A stretch of DNA of 64,000 nt from Marinobacter gudaonensis (GTDB lineage: Bacteria; Pseudomonadota; Gammaproteobacteria; Pseudomonadales; Oleiphilaceae): the NCBI RefSeq assembly GCF_900115175.1, contig NZ_FOYV01000001.1:1798001-1862000 (forward strand). The letters are read 5' to 3'. The position numbers and the translations under genes were made by a program. Shown piece by piece: positions 1 through 7,109 of this stretch. Under the pieces are notes generated by a model. That model had not been told where the DNA came from. It made no database searches and saw only the letters and a list, made by a program, of their open reading frames with translations. Position 1 is the stretch's first letter; every line of letters begins with the position of its first letter.

Positions 1-341
1 TCAGCTATGTCTGGACCCGGGAAGAGAACGAGGGACCGGACAATGGTGGCAAGGTTGATGCTGGCGACGTGATCCGGTTCGGGTTCGGAATGGGCTTCGC
101 ATTCAACGAGCGGACCTCCTTCAGCCTGAGTTACGACCACTCGATCATTCGCAAGACAGCTATTGAACTGGACAACAACCTGTTCGATGCCAACTTCGAC
201 CGGATCCACGTTGGCACCCTGTCGTTCGGACTGTCCCAGCGACTGTCACCGGATGCCAGCCTGAACCTCTCGGTCGGTGTCGGCGTTACCGACAGCGCCC
301 CAAACACCGAGATCACGCTGCGGCTGCCGTTCAGCCTCTGA
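1..341 (+). CDS. Outer-membrane beta-barrel protein, C-terminal end (partial)
   Basis: The left edge cuts this gene; the open frame is already running at position 3. About 112 residues remain. They show alternating hydrophobic and polar residues typical of barrel strands (RFGFGMGFAFNERTSFSLSY, then IHVGTLSFGLSQRL, then LNLSVGVGV), and the protein ends in LPFSL with the aromatic residue three from the end. The style recalls the MetA-pathway-of-phenol-degradation/transporter barrels. It converges on a minus-strand operon encoding a C39-type peptidase and exported small proteins. In Fap amyloid systems an outer-membrane pore accompanies a C39-like protein, so a role as the export pore is possible but inferred; the missing N-terminus would decide it. 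Confidence 0.6.
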   Translation, partial: SYVWTREENEGPDNGGKVDAGDVIRFGFGMGFAFNERTSFSLSYDHSIIRKTAIELDNNLFDANFDRIHVGTLSFGLSQRLSPDASLNLSVGVGVTDSAPNTEITLRLPFSL

Positions 342-348
342 GGACCGA

Positions 349-891
349 TCAGGGCATGACCGGAATGGAACCACGGATACCGTGGGGCAATCTGTACATG
401 GCGCCCAGGTTATTCAGCTCAATGTTCAGCTGCTGCAGGCTCTGGATAACGGTACCGTTGACGCGGTTCTGGATCACCGTCATCCACTGACCGGCATTCA
501 CCTGGCTGGAGACACCCGAACCGGCTCCCACCGCGGGAGAAGGCGTGCCTGGCTGCGAAGAGGTCACAATGGCGGCGTTACCCGTTGGCAGCGCGTTTGC
601 CAGAGCCTGCTCGACTCTTGCGGCGATCCGGCCCGCGTCCACCGCCTTATTCAGGTCTGGAATGGTCAGCCGGTTGAGGATCAGAATCTTCCCATCAATG
701 GCGACCCGTTGCTCAAGCCCGATGCTGATCTGCAGATTGTCGAGGCCCACGAACCCGCCGCGAAGCATGGCTAGCTCCGTGTCGGAAAGGGGCAAACCCG
801 CGTCTTCCGGCCAGGTTGCGTTGGCGCCCCCGGCGATGGCACATGAAAGAACCCACGCTGACAGTATTCTTGAAGACAAGCCGACATTCAT
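349..891 (-). CDS. Exported protein with a double-glycine-like motif, last gene of the C39 operon
   Basis: This 180-residue product is not a family I can name. Residues 1-25 look like a Sec signal peptide ending GGANA. Directly after it, residues 35-46 read LSDTELAMLRGG, which matches the LSxxELxxIxGG leader consensus cut by C39 peptidases. The body has a Pro/Gly/Ser-rich stretch (about 100-120), and the C-terminal part contains TVIQNRVNGTVIQ, similar to the C-terminus of the exported protein at 1604-1948. The ATG at 891 was chosen over an upstream start because AGGGAG lies about nine bases ahead of it and it sits two bases after the stop of the C39 peptidase gene. It is probably a secreted substrate or fibre component of the same system. 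Confidence 0.6.
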   Translation of the reverse strand: MNVGLSSRILSAWVLSCAIAGGANATWPEDAGLPLSDTELAMLRGGFVGLDNLQISIGLEQRVAIDGKILILNRLTIPDLNKAVDAGRIAARVEQALANALPTGNAAIVTSSQPGTPSPAVGAGSGVSSQVNAGQWMTVIQNRVNGTVIQSLQQLNIELNNLGAMYRLPHGIRGSIPVMP

Positions 892-893
892 CG

Positions 894-1589
894 TCACCAC
901 TCCCTGGATGAGGGCCAATACGGCAAGCTATGGCCAATCGTTGACGGTTCCTGGGCGCTGGAGAGCGGCGCTCGGGCGATACCAGACCAGTCGCCAGCCA
1001 GCAGGAAACTGGCTCGTCCCTGCTCAAGGTGACTGCGTATGACAAACGCAGCACCATCCCAGTGTTCCAGAAACTCCGTTTTGCTGTACTCCTTGAGACC
1101 GCGGGCGGGGTCACCCACCAGCACCGCGTTGTCACTGATGCCCTTGATAATCACGAAGTGGCGGTAGCCGTCAAAACTGACCAGCACGATGACCGGCAAC
1201 CGGACTTTCGTGCGCAGCCCATCGAGTGGCATCCGGAAACCATCCGCCCTGTACCCACGCTGTTCCAGATACCGTTTCATATCGAGCATGGAGAAACCTT
1301 CCTGCCGGACCTTCTCGAGGTTGGCAACCTCAAACATGCCCGTGAACACGTCCTGCTCCGACACCGGGTCGTTATAGTGATAGGTCAACAGAGAGGCGAG
1401 AGCGGCAGATCCACAGCTGAAATCGAACTGCTGACGCATGACGGAGCGGAATCGCTGAGCCTGAAAGCTGGTGACCGGCACCTCCAGGCTGCCAGCAATA
1501 CCCGGCACCGCGACGGTTCCGCCGTGGGCCGGGGGCCAAAGCGCCAGCAAAGCCCCCAGGCCTGCCGCCATCAAGACCTTGGACACCAT
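894..1589 (-). CDS. Periplasmic C39-family cysteine peptidase (FapD-like)
   Basis: The 231-residue product has an N-terminal signal sequence (about residues 1-23) and a C39 peptidase fold. The catalytic set appears complete: Cys59 in FDFSCG, His144 in YRHFVIIKG and Asp160 in VLVGDPARG. There is no ABC transporter or membrane domain, unlike bacteriocin exporters. Stand-alone C39-like proteins of this kind are known from Fap amyloid operons (FapD), where they are needed for fibre export. A strong GGGGAGGTG site precedes the ATG. It is followed after two bases by an exported protein with an LSxxELxxxxGG motif and preceded by another with a related motif, so cleavage of these neighbours in the periplasm is a natural inference. 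Confidence 0.75.
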   Translation of the reverse strand: MVSKVLMAAGLGALLALWPPAHGGTVAVPGIAGSLEVPVTSFQAQRFRSVMRQQFDFSCGSAALASLLTYHYNDPVSEQDVFTGMFEVANLEKVRQEGFSMLDMKRYLEQRGYRADGFRMPLDGLRTKVRLPVIVLVSFDGYRHFVIIKGISDNAVLVGDPARGLKEYSKTEFLEHWDGAAFVIRSHLEQGRASFLLAGDWSGIARAPLSSAQEPSTIGHSLPYWPSSREW

Positions 1590-1603
1590 GGCCCACCTCC
1601 CCG

Positions 1604-1948
1604 CTACTGGTTTATGTGCACGTTGATCTGGGTGCTGTCCTGAATCACCACCTGATTGCCCGTGTTCTGTATCACCGTGGCAATGCCGCTCATGTTCTGG
1701 AACGCCTGGTCCATGATCCGGTTGTCACCGGTGGCGACGTTGCCGCTCAACACGTTGTCACTGACGATGGCATTCTGCTCGGTATCGTTCAGTTGCCACT
1801 GCACCGGCAAGCCCTGTCGGCCGCTGGACTGCTCGAGCTGTTCCGCACTCATGGGGGTCAGGCCAAGCAGCTCCTCCGCCTGGGAAGGCCGTGGATCGCC
1901 GACCAGAATCAACGCAATTGCGAATGCCATTCCGGGAATCCTCGTCAT
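1604..1948 (-). CDS. Small exported protein with curlin/Fap-like C-terminal repeats
   Basis: This 114-residue product starts at the ATG that has AGGAGG six bases upstream; longer in-frame starts lack such a site. Residues 1-24 form a signal peptide ending PSQA. Residues 33-44 read MSAEQLEQSSGR, a degenerate match to the double-glycine leader LSxxELxxIxGG. The rest is rich in Asn, Gln, Val and Ile, with NVLSGNVATGDNRI followed by SGIATVIQNTGNQVVIQ, a spacing like that of amyloid repeat units. It lies between the large Asn/Ser/Asp repeat gene and the C39 peptidase gene, 14 bases upstream of the latter. A nucleator or minor fibre subunit is the best guess; no family is recognised with certainty. 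Confidence 0.6.
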   Translation of the reverse strand: MTRIPGMAFAIALILVGDPRPSQAEELLGLTPMSAEQLEQSSGRQGLPVQWQLNDTEQNAIVSDNVLSGNVATGDNRIMDQAFQNMSGIATVIQNTGNQVVIQDSTQINVHINQ

Positions 1949-2009
1949 GGCATGCCTCCTTGCTGAGAGCTGGCCGCACCCCGGAAAGGATGCGGCCGGC
2001 TTCCCTCGG

Positions 2010-2963
2010 CTATTGGGTAGACAGATTGGACATGACACTCACATTAGCCTGGGTCACGCTGCCCACGCCGGCATTCTGGGCAAAGGCCCCGACACCGGTG
2101 AAGTTCGCAGAACCTCCGGAGATTTCATTGGAGGCCCGGGCTTCGGTGTAGGAGCGGCGCCCGTTGGCATCGCCGTAGTTCGCAGACACACCGGAGACGG
2201 AACCGTCCAGATCGGCGTTGTTCAGGAACACATCCAGCTCCAGCACCACGGAATTGTCGGAGCTGTCGTTGCCACTGCCAGACACTGTGGTGTTGCCACT
2301 GTCCGCAATGTTGGTGGAGTTGTCGGAGCTGTCGTTTCCGCTGTCAGCGACGTTGGTCGAGTTATCCGAGTTGTCATTACCACTGTCGGCAACGTTGATC
2401 GAATTATCCGAGTTGTCGTTGCCGCTGTCCGCCACGTTGGTGGAGTTGTCCGAACTGTCATTACCGCTGTCCGCCACATTGGTGGAGTTGTCGGAACTGT
2501 CGTTGCCACTGTCAGTGATCGCGGTGTTGATGGAATTGTCGGAACTGTCGTTCGCACTGTCGGCAACGCTGGTGGAATTGTCCGAGTTGTCGTTGCCACT
2601 ATCAGCGATCTTGAACGAGTCGTTCACGCTGGTGCTGTTGTCCGAATTATCAGAGTTGTCTGAATTATCGGAGTTATCCGACATGTCATTGCCGCTTTCG
2701 GCAATCTTGAACGAATCCGCCACGTTGGTGCTGTTGTCGGAGCTGTCGGAATTATCGGAGTTATCCGAGTTGTTCGAGTTGTCCGTGTTGGTGGAGTTAT
2801 CGTTTGCCGAATCGGTATTACCGGAGTAACCGTTATTGGCAGTGGAGGTGTTGTCCGCATTGGTGTTGGGATCTCCATCACCCCCCTGATCCGCGTAGGC
2901 CAGGCCGGAAATACCCATGGTCATTGCGATGGCAGCAGCTAGCAGTGCTTTCTTGGTGTTCAT
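2010..2963 (-). CDS. Exported Asn/Ser/Asp-rich repeat protein, candidate fibre or adhesin subunit
   Basis: The 317-residue protein has a clean signal peptide (cut after LAYA, residue 24). Residues about 50-239 are low-complexity repeats built on DSGNDxSDNSxNVA, with two variants carrying DSFKIA. A different C-terminal domain (240-317) begins LELDVFLNNADLDGSVSG and ends with AQNAGVGSVTQANVSV, which resembles the VIQ motifs of the two other small exported proteins in this operon. There are no Cys residues and almost no aromatics. AAAGGA precedes the ATG. It is the first gene of the operon with the C39 peptidase. Such composition suits a secreted fibrous or cation-binding matrix protein; a functional amyloid is inferred, not shown. 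Confidence 0.65.
   Translation of the reverse strand: MNTKKALLAAAIAMTMGISGLAYADQGGDGDPNTNADNTSTANNGYSGNTDSANDNSTNTDNSNNSDNSDNSDSSDNSTNVADSFKIAESGNDMSDNSDNSDNSDNSDNSTSVNDSFKIADSGNDNSDNSTSVADSANDSSDNSINTAITDSGNDSSDNSTNVADSGNDSSDNSTNVADSGNDNSDNSINVADSGNDNSDNSTNVADSGNDSSDNSTNIADSGNTTVSGSGNDSSDNSVVLELDVFLNNADLDGSVSGVSANYGDANGRRSYTEARASNEISGGSANFTGVGAFAQNAGVGSVTQANVSVMSNLSTQ
2240..2815. repeat. In-frame tandem repeat tract of about 42 bp units
   Basis: This is a degenerate tandem array encoding the DSGNDxSDNSxNVA units of the repeat protein. Units vary at third codon positions, so repeat number is held at protein level rather than by recent duplication. A shorter sub-array near 2640-2690 and 2740-2800 repeats SDN every three codons. 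Length variation between strains is likely. Confidence 0.8.
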
Positions 2964-3250
2964 GACGTCATTTCCTTTGAGTTATTGGCTTTGAAGGGAT
3001 CCGACCCACCCCGTCCGTTATCGGGTAAGCCAAGGTTCAGACCCGCCTGATGAACGGAGCGATTCCCGTGCCAGAATCGTCCTGGCGATGCTGGGTGCTT
3101 GTTTTTGCGGGCTTTTCTCGAGCAGAGCACCAGCCGGACGCCGGTTTTGGCGGGGCAATCTGTTTCAGTGATGAAACACGCGGGAAGGGATATTCTGACT
3201 GCGCCGTGCTTTATCCTTCAAAAACAGTCAGGTAAGGCAAACCGATGGTG
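2964..3250. other. Non-coding region between the repeat-protein operon and the aceA terminator
   Basis: No convincing gene lies here; short open frames on either strand lack ribosome sites. The stretch holds the candidate sigma-54 promoter at 3058-3073 and the 5' leader of the repeat-protein gene. Confidence 0.6.
3058..3073 (-). promoter_or_regulatory. Candidate sigma-54 promoter for the C39/repeat-protein operon
   Basis: On the minus strand the bases read TGGCACGGGAATCGCT. This fits the -24/-12 consensus TGGCACRN4TTGCW with one mismatch (TC for TT) and with the essential GG and GC at the correct spacing. It would start transcription about 85 bases before the ATG at 2963. I saw no obvious sigma-70 alternative closer to the gene. 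No enhancer site was identified. Confidence 0.4.
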
Positions 3251-3286
3251 TCAGAAAAGCAGAAACCCCGCGTCTGCGGGGTTTCT
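3251..3286 (-). terminator. Rho-independent terminator of aceA
   Basis: A perfect 11-bp stem (AGAAACCCCGC with its complement, positions 3261-3271 and 3276-3286) has a 4-base loop. Read on the minus strand it is followed by GCTTTTCTG. It lies 46 bases after the aceA stop codon. Confidence 0.85.
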
Positions 3287-3332
3287 GGTTCAGGGCGGGT
3301 CTGGCGCGCCCTGGCAACATCCGAACCGTCGA

Positions 3333-4925
3333 TTAGCCGAACTGGTTCATGGTGTTGTCTTTACCACCGGCCTTCAAGGCCGCGTCACCAGCGAAGAATT
3401 CCTTGTGGTCGTCGCCGATGTTGGAACCCGCCATATCCTGGTGCTTGACGGTGGCGATACCCTGACGGATTTCCTTGCGCTGTACACCCGCAACGTAGGC
3501 CAGCATGCCTTCGTCGCCGAAGTAGCCCTTGGCCAGGTTGTCGGTGGACAGGGCCGCTGTGTGGTACGTCGGCAGCGTGATCAGGTGGTGGAAGATACCC
3601 GCTTCGCGAGACGCGTCACGCTGGAAGTTCTGGCACCACTGGTCAGCCAGCTGACCCAGCTCGGTGTTGTCGTACTCTTCACTCATCAGCTTGTCACGGT
3701 CGTAGGCAGATACGTCCTTGCCTTCTTCCTTCCAGGCGTCGAATACCTGCTGACGGAAGTTCAGGGTCCAGTTGAACGACGGGCTGTTGTTGTAGACCAG
3801 CTTGGCATCGGGCACCACTTCACGGATGCGGTTTACCATGCCGGCGATCTGGCCAACGTGGGGCTTCTCGGTTTCGATCCACAGCAGGTCAGCACCGTTC
3901 TGCAGGCTGGTAATGCAGTCCAGAACAACACGGTCTTCGCCAGTGCCCGGACGGAACTGGAACAGGCCGGAAGCCAGACGCTTGGGCTTCATCAGCTTGC
4001 CGTTGGACTTGATGACCACGTCGCCGTTGTTGATTTCAGAAGCGTCCTCAATGTAATCACCGTCGAGGAAGCTGTTGTACTGGTCGCCCAGGTCGCCCGG
4101 CTCGTCGGTGACGGCCAGCTTCTGGGTCAGGCCAGCGCCCAGGGAGTCGGTACGGGCAACGATAACACCGTCGTCCACGCCCAGCTCCAGGAACGCCAGA
4201 CGCACAGCGTTGATCTTGGACAGGAAGTCGGCGTGGGGAACGGTAACCTTGCCGTCCTGGTGACCACACTGCTTCTCGTCGGATACCTGGTTTTCGATCT
4301 GGATGCAGCAGGCACCGGCTTCGATCATCTGCTTGGCCAGCAGGTAAGTCGCTTCCGCGTTACCGAAACCAGCGTCGATGTCGGCAATGATCGGCACAAC
4401 GTGGGTTTCGTGGTTGTCGATCTGCTTGATCAGCTCTTCAGCCTTGGCGTTGTCGCCGGCTTTCTCGGCTTCTTCCAGGGCGCGGAACAGGTGGTTCAGT
4501 TCCCAGGCATCCGCCTGACGCAGGAAGGTGTACAGTTCTTCGATCAGACCGGATACGGCAGTCTTCTCGTGCATGGACTGGTCAGGCAGCGGGCCGAACT
4601 CGGAACGCAGGGCCGCAACCATCCAGCCAGACAGGTACAGGTAACGACGCTTGGTGGTACCGAAGTGCTTCTTGATGGACAGCAGCTTCTGCTGACCGAT
4701 GAAGCCGTGCCAGCAGCCCAGGGACTGGGTGTACTGGGAGCTGTCCTTGTCGTAGTTCGCCATGTCTTCGCGCATGATCTTGGCGGTGTACTTGGCGATA
4801 TCCAGACCGGTCTTGAATTTGTTCTGGGCGCGCATGCGAGCGGCGTGCTTCGGGTTGATGGCGTTCCAGGTCGGGTGCTGCTTCAACAGGGAAGCAATCT
4901 GGTCAACGTCTTTTGCGTAGGGCAT
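3333..4925 (-). CDS. aceA: Isocitrate lyase, long Pseudomonas-type
   Basis: The enzyme splits isocitrate into glyoxylate and succinate in the glyoxylate shunt, allowing growth on acetate, fatty acids and alkanes. The 530-residue length matches the Pseudomonas-type subfamily rather than the roughly 430-residue E. coli type. The active-site loop reads KQCGH (residues 218-222, catalytic Cys220), where the E. coli type has KKCGH. The Mg-binding region is visible as ADIDAGFGN (about 181-189). AAGGA lies upstream of the ATG. The gene stands alone: its own AT-rich leader of about 225 bases upstream and a strong terminator downstream. It probably works with a malate synthase encoded elsewhere. Confidence 0.96.
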   Translation of the reverse strand: MPYAKDVDQIASLLKQHPTWNAINPKHAARMRAQNKFKTGLDIAKYTAKIMREDMANYDKDSSQYTQSLGCWHGFIGQQKLLSIKKHFGTTKRRYLYLSGWMVAALRSEFGPLPDQSMHEKTAVSGLIEELYTFLRQADAWELNHLFRALEEAEKAGDNAKAEELIKQIDNHETHVVPIIADIDAGFGNAEATYLLAKQMIEAGACCIQIENQVSDEKQCGHQDGKVTVPHADFLSKINAVRLAFLELGVDDGVIVARTDSLGAGLTQKLAVTDEPGDLGDQYNSFLDGDYIEDASEINNGDVVIKSNGKLMKPKRLASGLFQFRPGTGEDRVVLDCITSLQNGADLLWIETEKPHVGQIAGMVNRIREVVPDAKLVYNNSPSFNWTLNFRQQVFDAWKEEGKDVSAYDRDKLMSEEYDNTELGQLADQWCQNFQRDASREAGIFHHLITLPTYHTAALSTDNLAKGYFGDEGMLAYVAGVQRKEIRQGIATVKHQDMAGSNIGDDHKEFFAGDAALKAGGKDNTMNQFG

Positions 4926-5151
4926 GATCTCAATCCTTTCTACGTTGGTTTTCTAAGTAGGTACGGAAAAGCTAACTGCGACTTCCGAAGCCAACAACCT
5001 GCTCACTTTTTGAGCTAAGCGCTGACGTTGACGGTTACTTTAGTGGTTTCGATTTTATAATTGAAATTTATATCATCTATTTTCGGCATTTTTTTGGTGA
5101 ATGCTGATCAGGCCAGCCAAACGGCCGACCTGACGCACGTAGGGCAGGCAT

Positions 5152-7098
5152 TCAGGTCAGGCAGAGTACCACCAGCTGGTCCCCGGGCTGGAGTTCCAGA
5201 TAGTCCTGGCGGGCAGGATTCAGTTGCAGATGCCGGCCCCGCGAGTCCGGAATGGCTCGGAACACGCCCAGGGCCAGTTCGCCCTCAGCGGCGACAATTT
5301 TTTCCAAGGTCTGGAAGGTAGAGCTTGCCGGCAGGGGATAGTTCTCCGGGTTGCGGAACTGGATTTCCGCGCCGCCCACGGTAAACAGCTCATCCAGCAC
5401 CACGCGCAACTCCCGGCGCAGGGCAACCTGGGCCAGAATGTGGCTGAGAATCATCGGACTGATGAGCATTTCGCTCTGGTGTCCCTCCAGCAAATGCCGG
5501 TTGTCCGGATCGCTCAGTTCCATGATCAGTTGCGGCCGATGCGACGACTCGGCAAGAATATCCTCCAGTTGCAGATACCCTACCATGGCCCTGGCGTCGG
5601 CCTCCTCGCCCGAGGCCAGGCGGTCACTGCTGAGCAGGATCACGGTGTCGTAATTGGCCGGCCCGATCCGCCTCAGTTCGCCCTCGACCATGTAATCCGC
5701 CTCGATATGGCGACAGACCACGCGACCATCGTCGTCGACGTACCGGGCAATGGCCTGTTCCCGCTCTGCCTTGGGCACCACGGACACCAGATCCACCTCG
5801 AACCGGCGGTGACTGTAGCTCAAAAACTCGGCCACCAGGCTGGGCACGCGTCGGTTCCAGCCCATCACCAGGACCCGGTGGTGAATCCGGTCGGCCGGCG
5901 GGCTGACCCGCACCGCCGGGCCACGATCGATGATCGGCAAAGGCGTGCGCTTGGCGTCGGGCTCGGTTTCGGAATAATCCCGGGCCATGATCACTACCCG
6001 GTCTTTCGGGCCGATGGGAGTGTCCGAAGGCGCCAGCAGGCACACTTCCCAACCCGTTTCCCGGGGCTTGAGCAGGCCCAGGACAATGACCTCCGGACGC
6101 GCCGCCGCCAGCTCGGCCAGGGTCATACCGGCCAGGGACTCACCGCCGCGGATGTAGATTTCATTACCCTCGCCGGCCGTGAGCAGCTCGTTGTAGGCCT
6201 CGGAAAGCCCCGGATGGAGGATATTCTGCACCATCAGGCGGCTGATGGTGGCGTCGCCACCCACCACTTCCACCGCGCCGGGATAGGCGCGCTCGATCAC
6301 TGGCAGTTTGCGGACATCCTGAATTTCCGCCACCACGAACGGCAGCGACATTTTCAGGTAGCGGGCCTGGGCAGCGATGGACAGCAGCGCCTTGACCGTT
6401 TCCACATCCGACGTGACCAGGCTGCCCGCCTCGTGGGCGGCACTGGGCACAATCACCGCGGCGGCATCCAGGCAGGCCACCCGATGCAACGCATCCGGCT
6501 GGATCGCCGAGCCCGATCGCAGGATAACCTGCCGCGCCCGACGCCGGATCCCGGGCTCGCTTCGTATTTCATGCACCTGGGCCGCCGAGGCATCCTCGGA
6601 CAGCACCACCAGGTTCAGTTTCTGGGCGTCGTGCTTTTCCAGGAAGCGTCGCATACGCCCACTGGAGCCGAGCAGTTCAGACAGCAGCGGCAGGGTCTGG
6701 CTGGTCCAGCCCAGCACCACTATGTGGTTTTTCAGGGTCACCGGCGTCAGCCCACGCTCCAGATCGGCCATCTTGGCGATCAACCAACGGGTCAGGATGG
6801 CCACCAGAGTACCCATGAAGACAACATAGCCGCTCACCGTCAGCAGTGTGGAGACAAATCGCTGCCAGGTGCCGACGTCATCACCCAGGTAACCGGGATC
6901 GGTCAGCCTCAGGAACGCCCACCAGATGGCGGATCCGGGGTCCTCGAAGTCGCCGCCCTGGGGCACCACCAGCAGCCCGCCCACCAGCGAGATCAGACCG
7001 ATGAACACGGCCACCACCAGGAGCTGGAATCCGGCGCCCTTGACCAGTTGCCTCTCCACGATGAATTTCAGTCTGTCGATAAGCCGGAATGGCAGCAT
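5152..7098 (-). CDS. CASTOR/POLLUX-related ion channel with RCK/TrkA-N-like domains
   Basis: The 648-residue inner-membrane protein has two or three N-terminal membrane segments. These flank a pore-like stretch (AIWWAFLRLTDPGYLGDD), and the region is closed by FMGTLVAILTRWLIAKMADL, characteristic of bacterial CASTOR/POLLUX channels. Two Rossmann-like regulatory domains follow, beginning NHIVVLGW (about residue 117) and HRVLVMGWNRR (about 400). Such proteins are thought to conduct cations under nucleotide or Ca control; the ion is unknown here. The ATG at 7098 was chosen over a longer frame because GAGGAA precedes it and homology-like sequence starts there. It follows the SulP gene by 11 bases, so the two are co-transcribed. 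Confidence 0.82.
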   Translation of the reverse strand: MLPFRLIDRLKFIVERQLVKGAGFQLLVVAVFIGLISLVGGLLVVPQGGDFEDPGSAIWWAFLRLTDPGYLGDDVGTWQRFVSTLLTVSGYVVFMGTLVAILTRWLIAKMADLERGLTPVTLKNHIVVLGWTSQTLPLLSELLGSSGRMRRFLEKHDAQKLNLVVLSEDASAAQVHEIRSEPGIRRRARQVILRSGSAIQPDALHRVACLDAAAVIVPSAAHEAGSLVTSDVETVKALLSIAAQARYLKMSLPFVVAEIQDVRKLPVIERAYPGAVEVVGGDATISRLMVQNILHPGLSEAYNELLTAGEGNEIYIRGGESLAGMTLAELAAARPEVIVLGLLKPRETGWEVCLLAPSDTPIGPKDRVVIMARDYSETEPDAKRTPLPIIDRGPAVRVSPPADRIHHRVLVMGWNRRVPSLVAEFLSYSHRRFEVDLVSVVPKAEREQAIARYVDDDGRVVCRHIEADYMVEGELRRIGPANYDTVILLSSDRLASGEEADARAMVGYLQLEDILAESSHRPQLIMELSDPDNRHLLEGHQSEMLISPMILSHILAQVALRRELRVVLDELFTVGGAEIQFRNPENYPLPASSTFQTLEKIVAAEGELALGVFRAIPDSRGRHLQLNPARQDYLELQPGDQLVVLCLT

Positions 7099-7109
7099 GG
7101 CGTTCCTCG

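Noticed and set aside
2240..2815. Possible CRISPR array
   Set aside because: Units are contiguous and in frame, without unique spacers; they encode protein repeats.
2218..2829. Plus-strand repeat protein (LSELSLPLSATLVE-type repeats) opposite the Asn/Ser/Asp repeat gene
   Set aside because: It has no signal peptide or ribosome site, and the opposite strand has both.
3099..5018. A 639-codon open frame on the plus strand opposite aceA
   Set aside because: It mirrors the codon structure of isocitrate lyase, shows no domain or signal, and runs through the aceA terminator.
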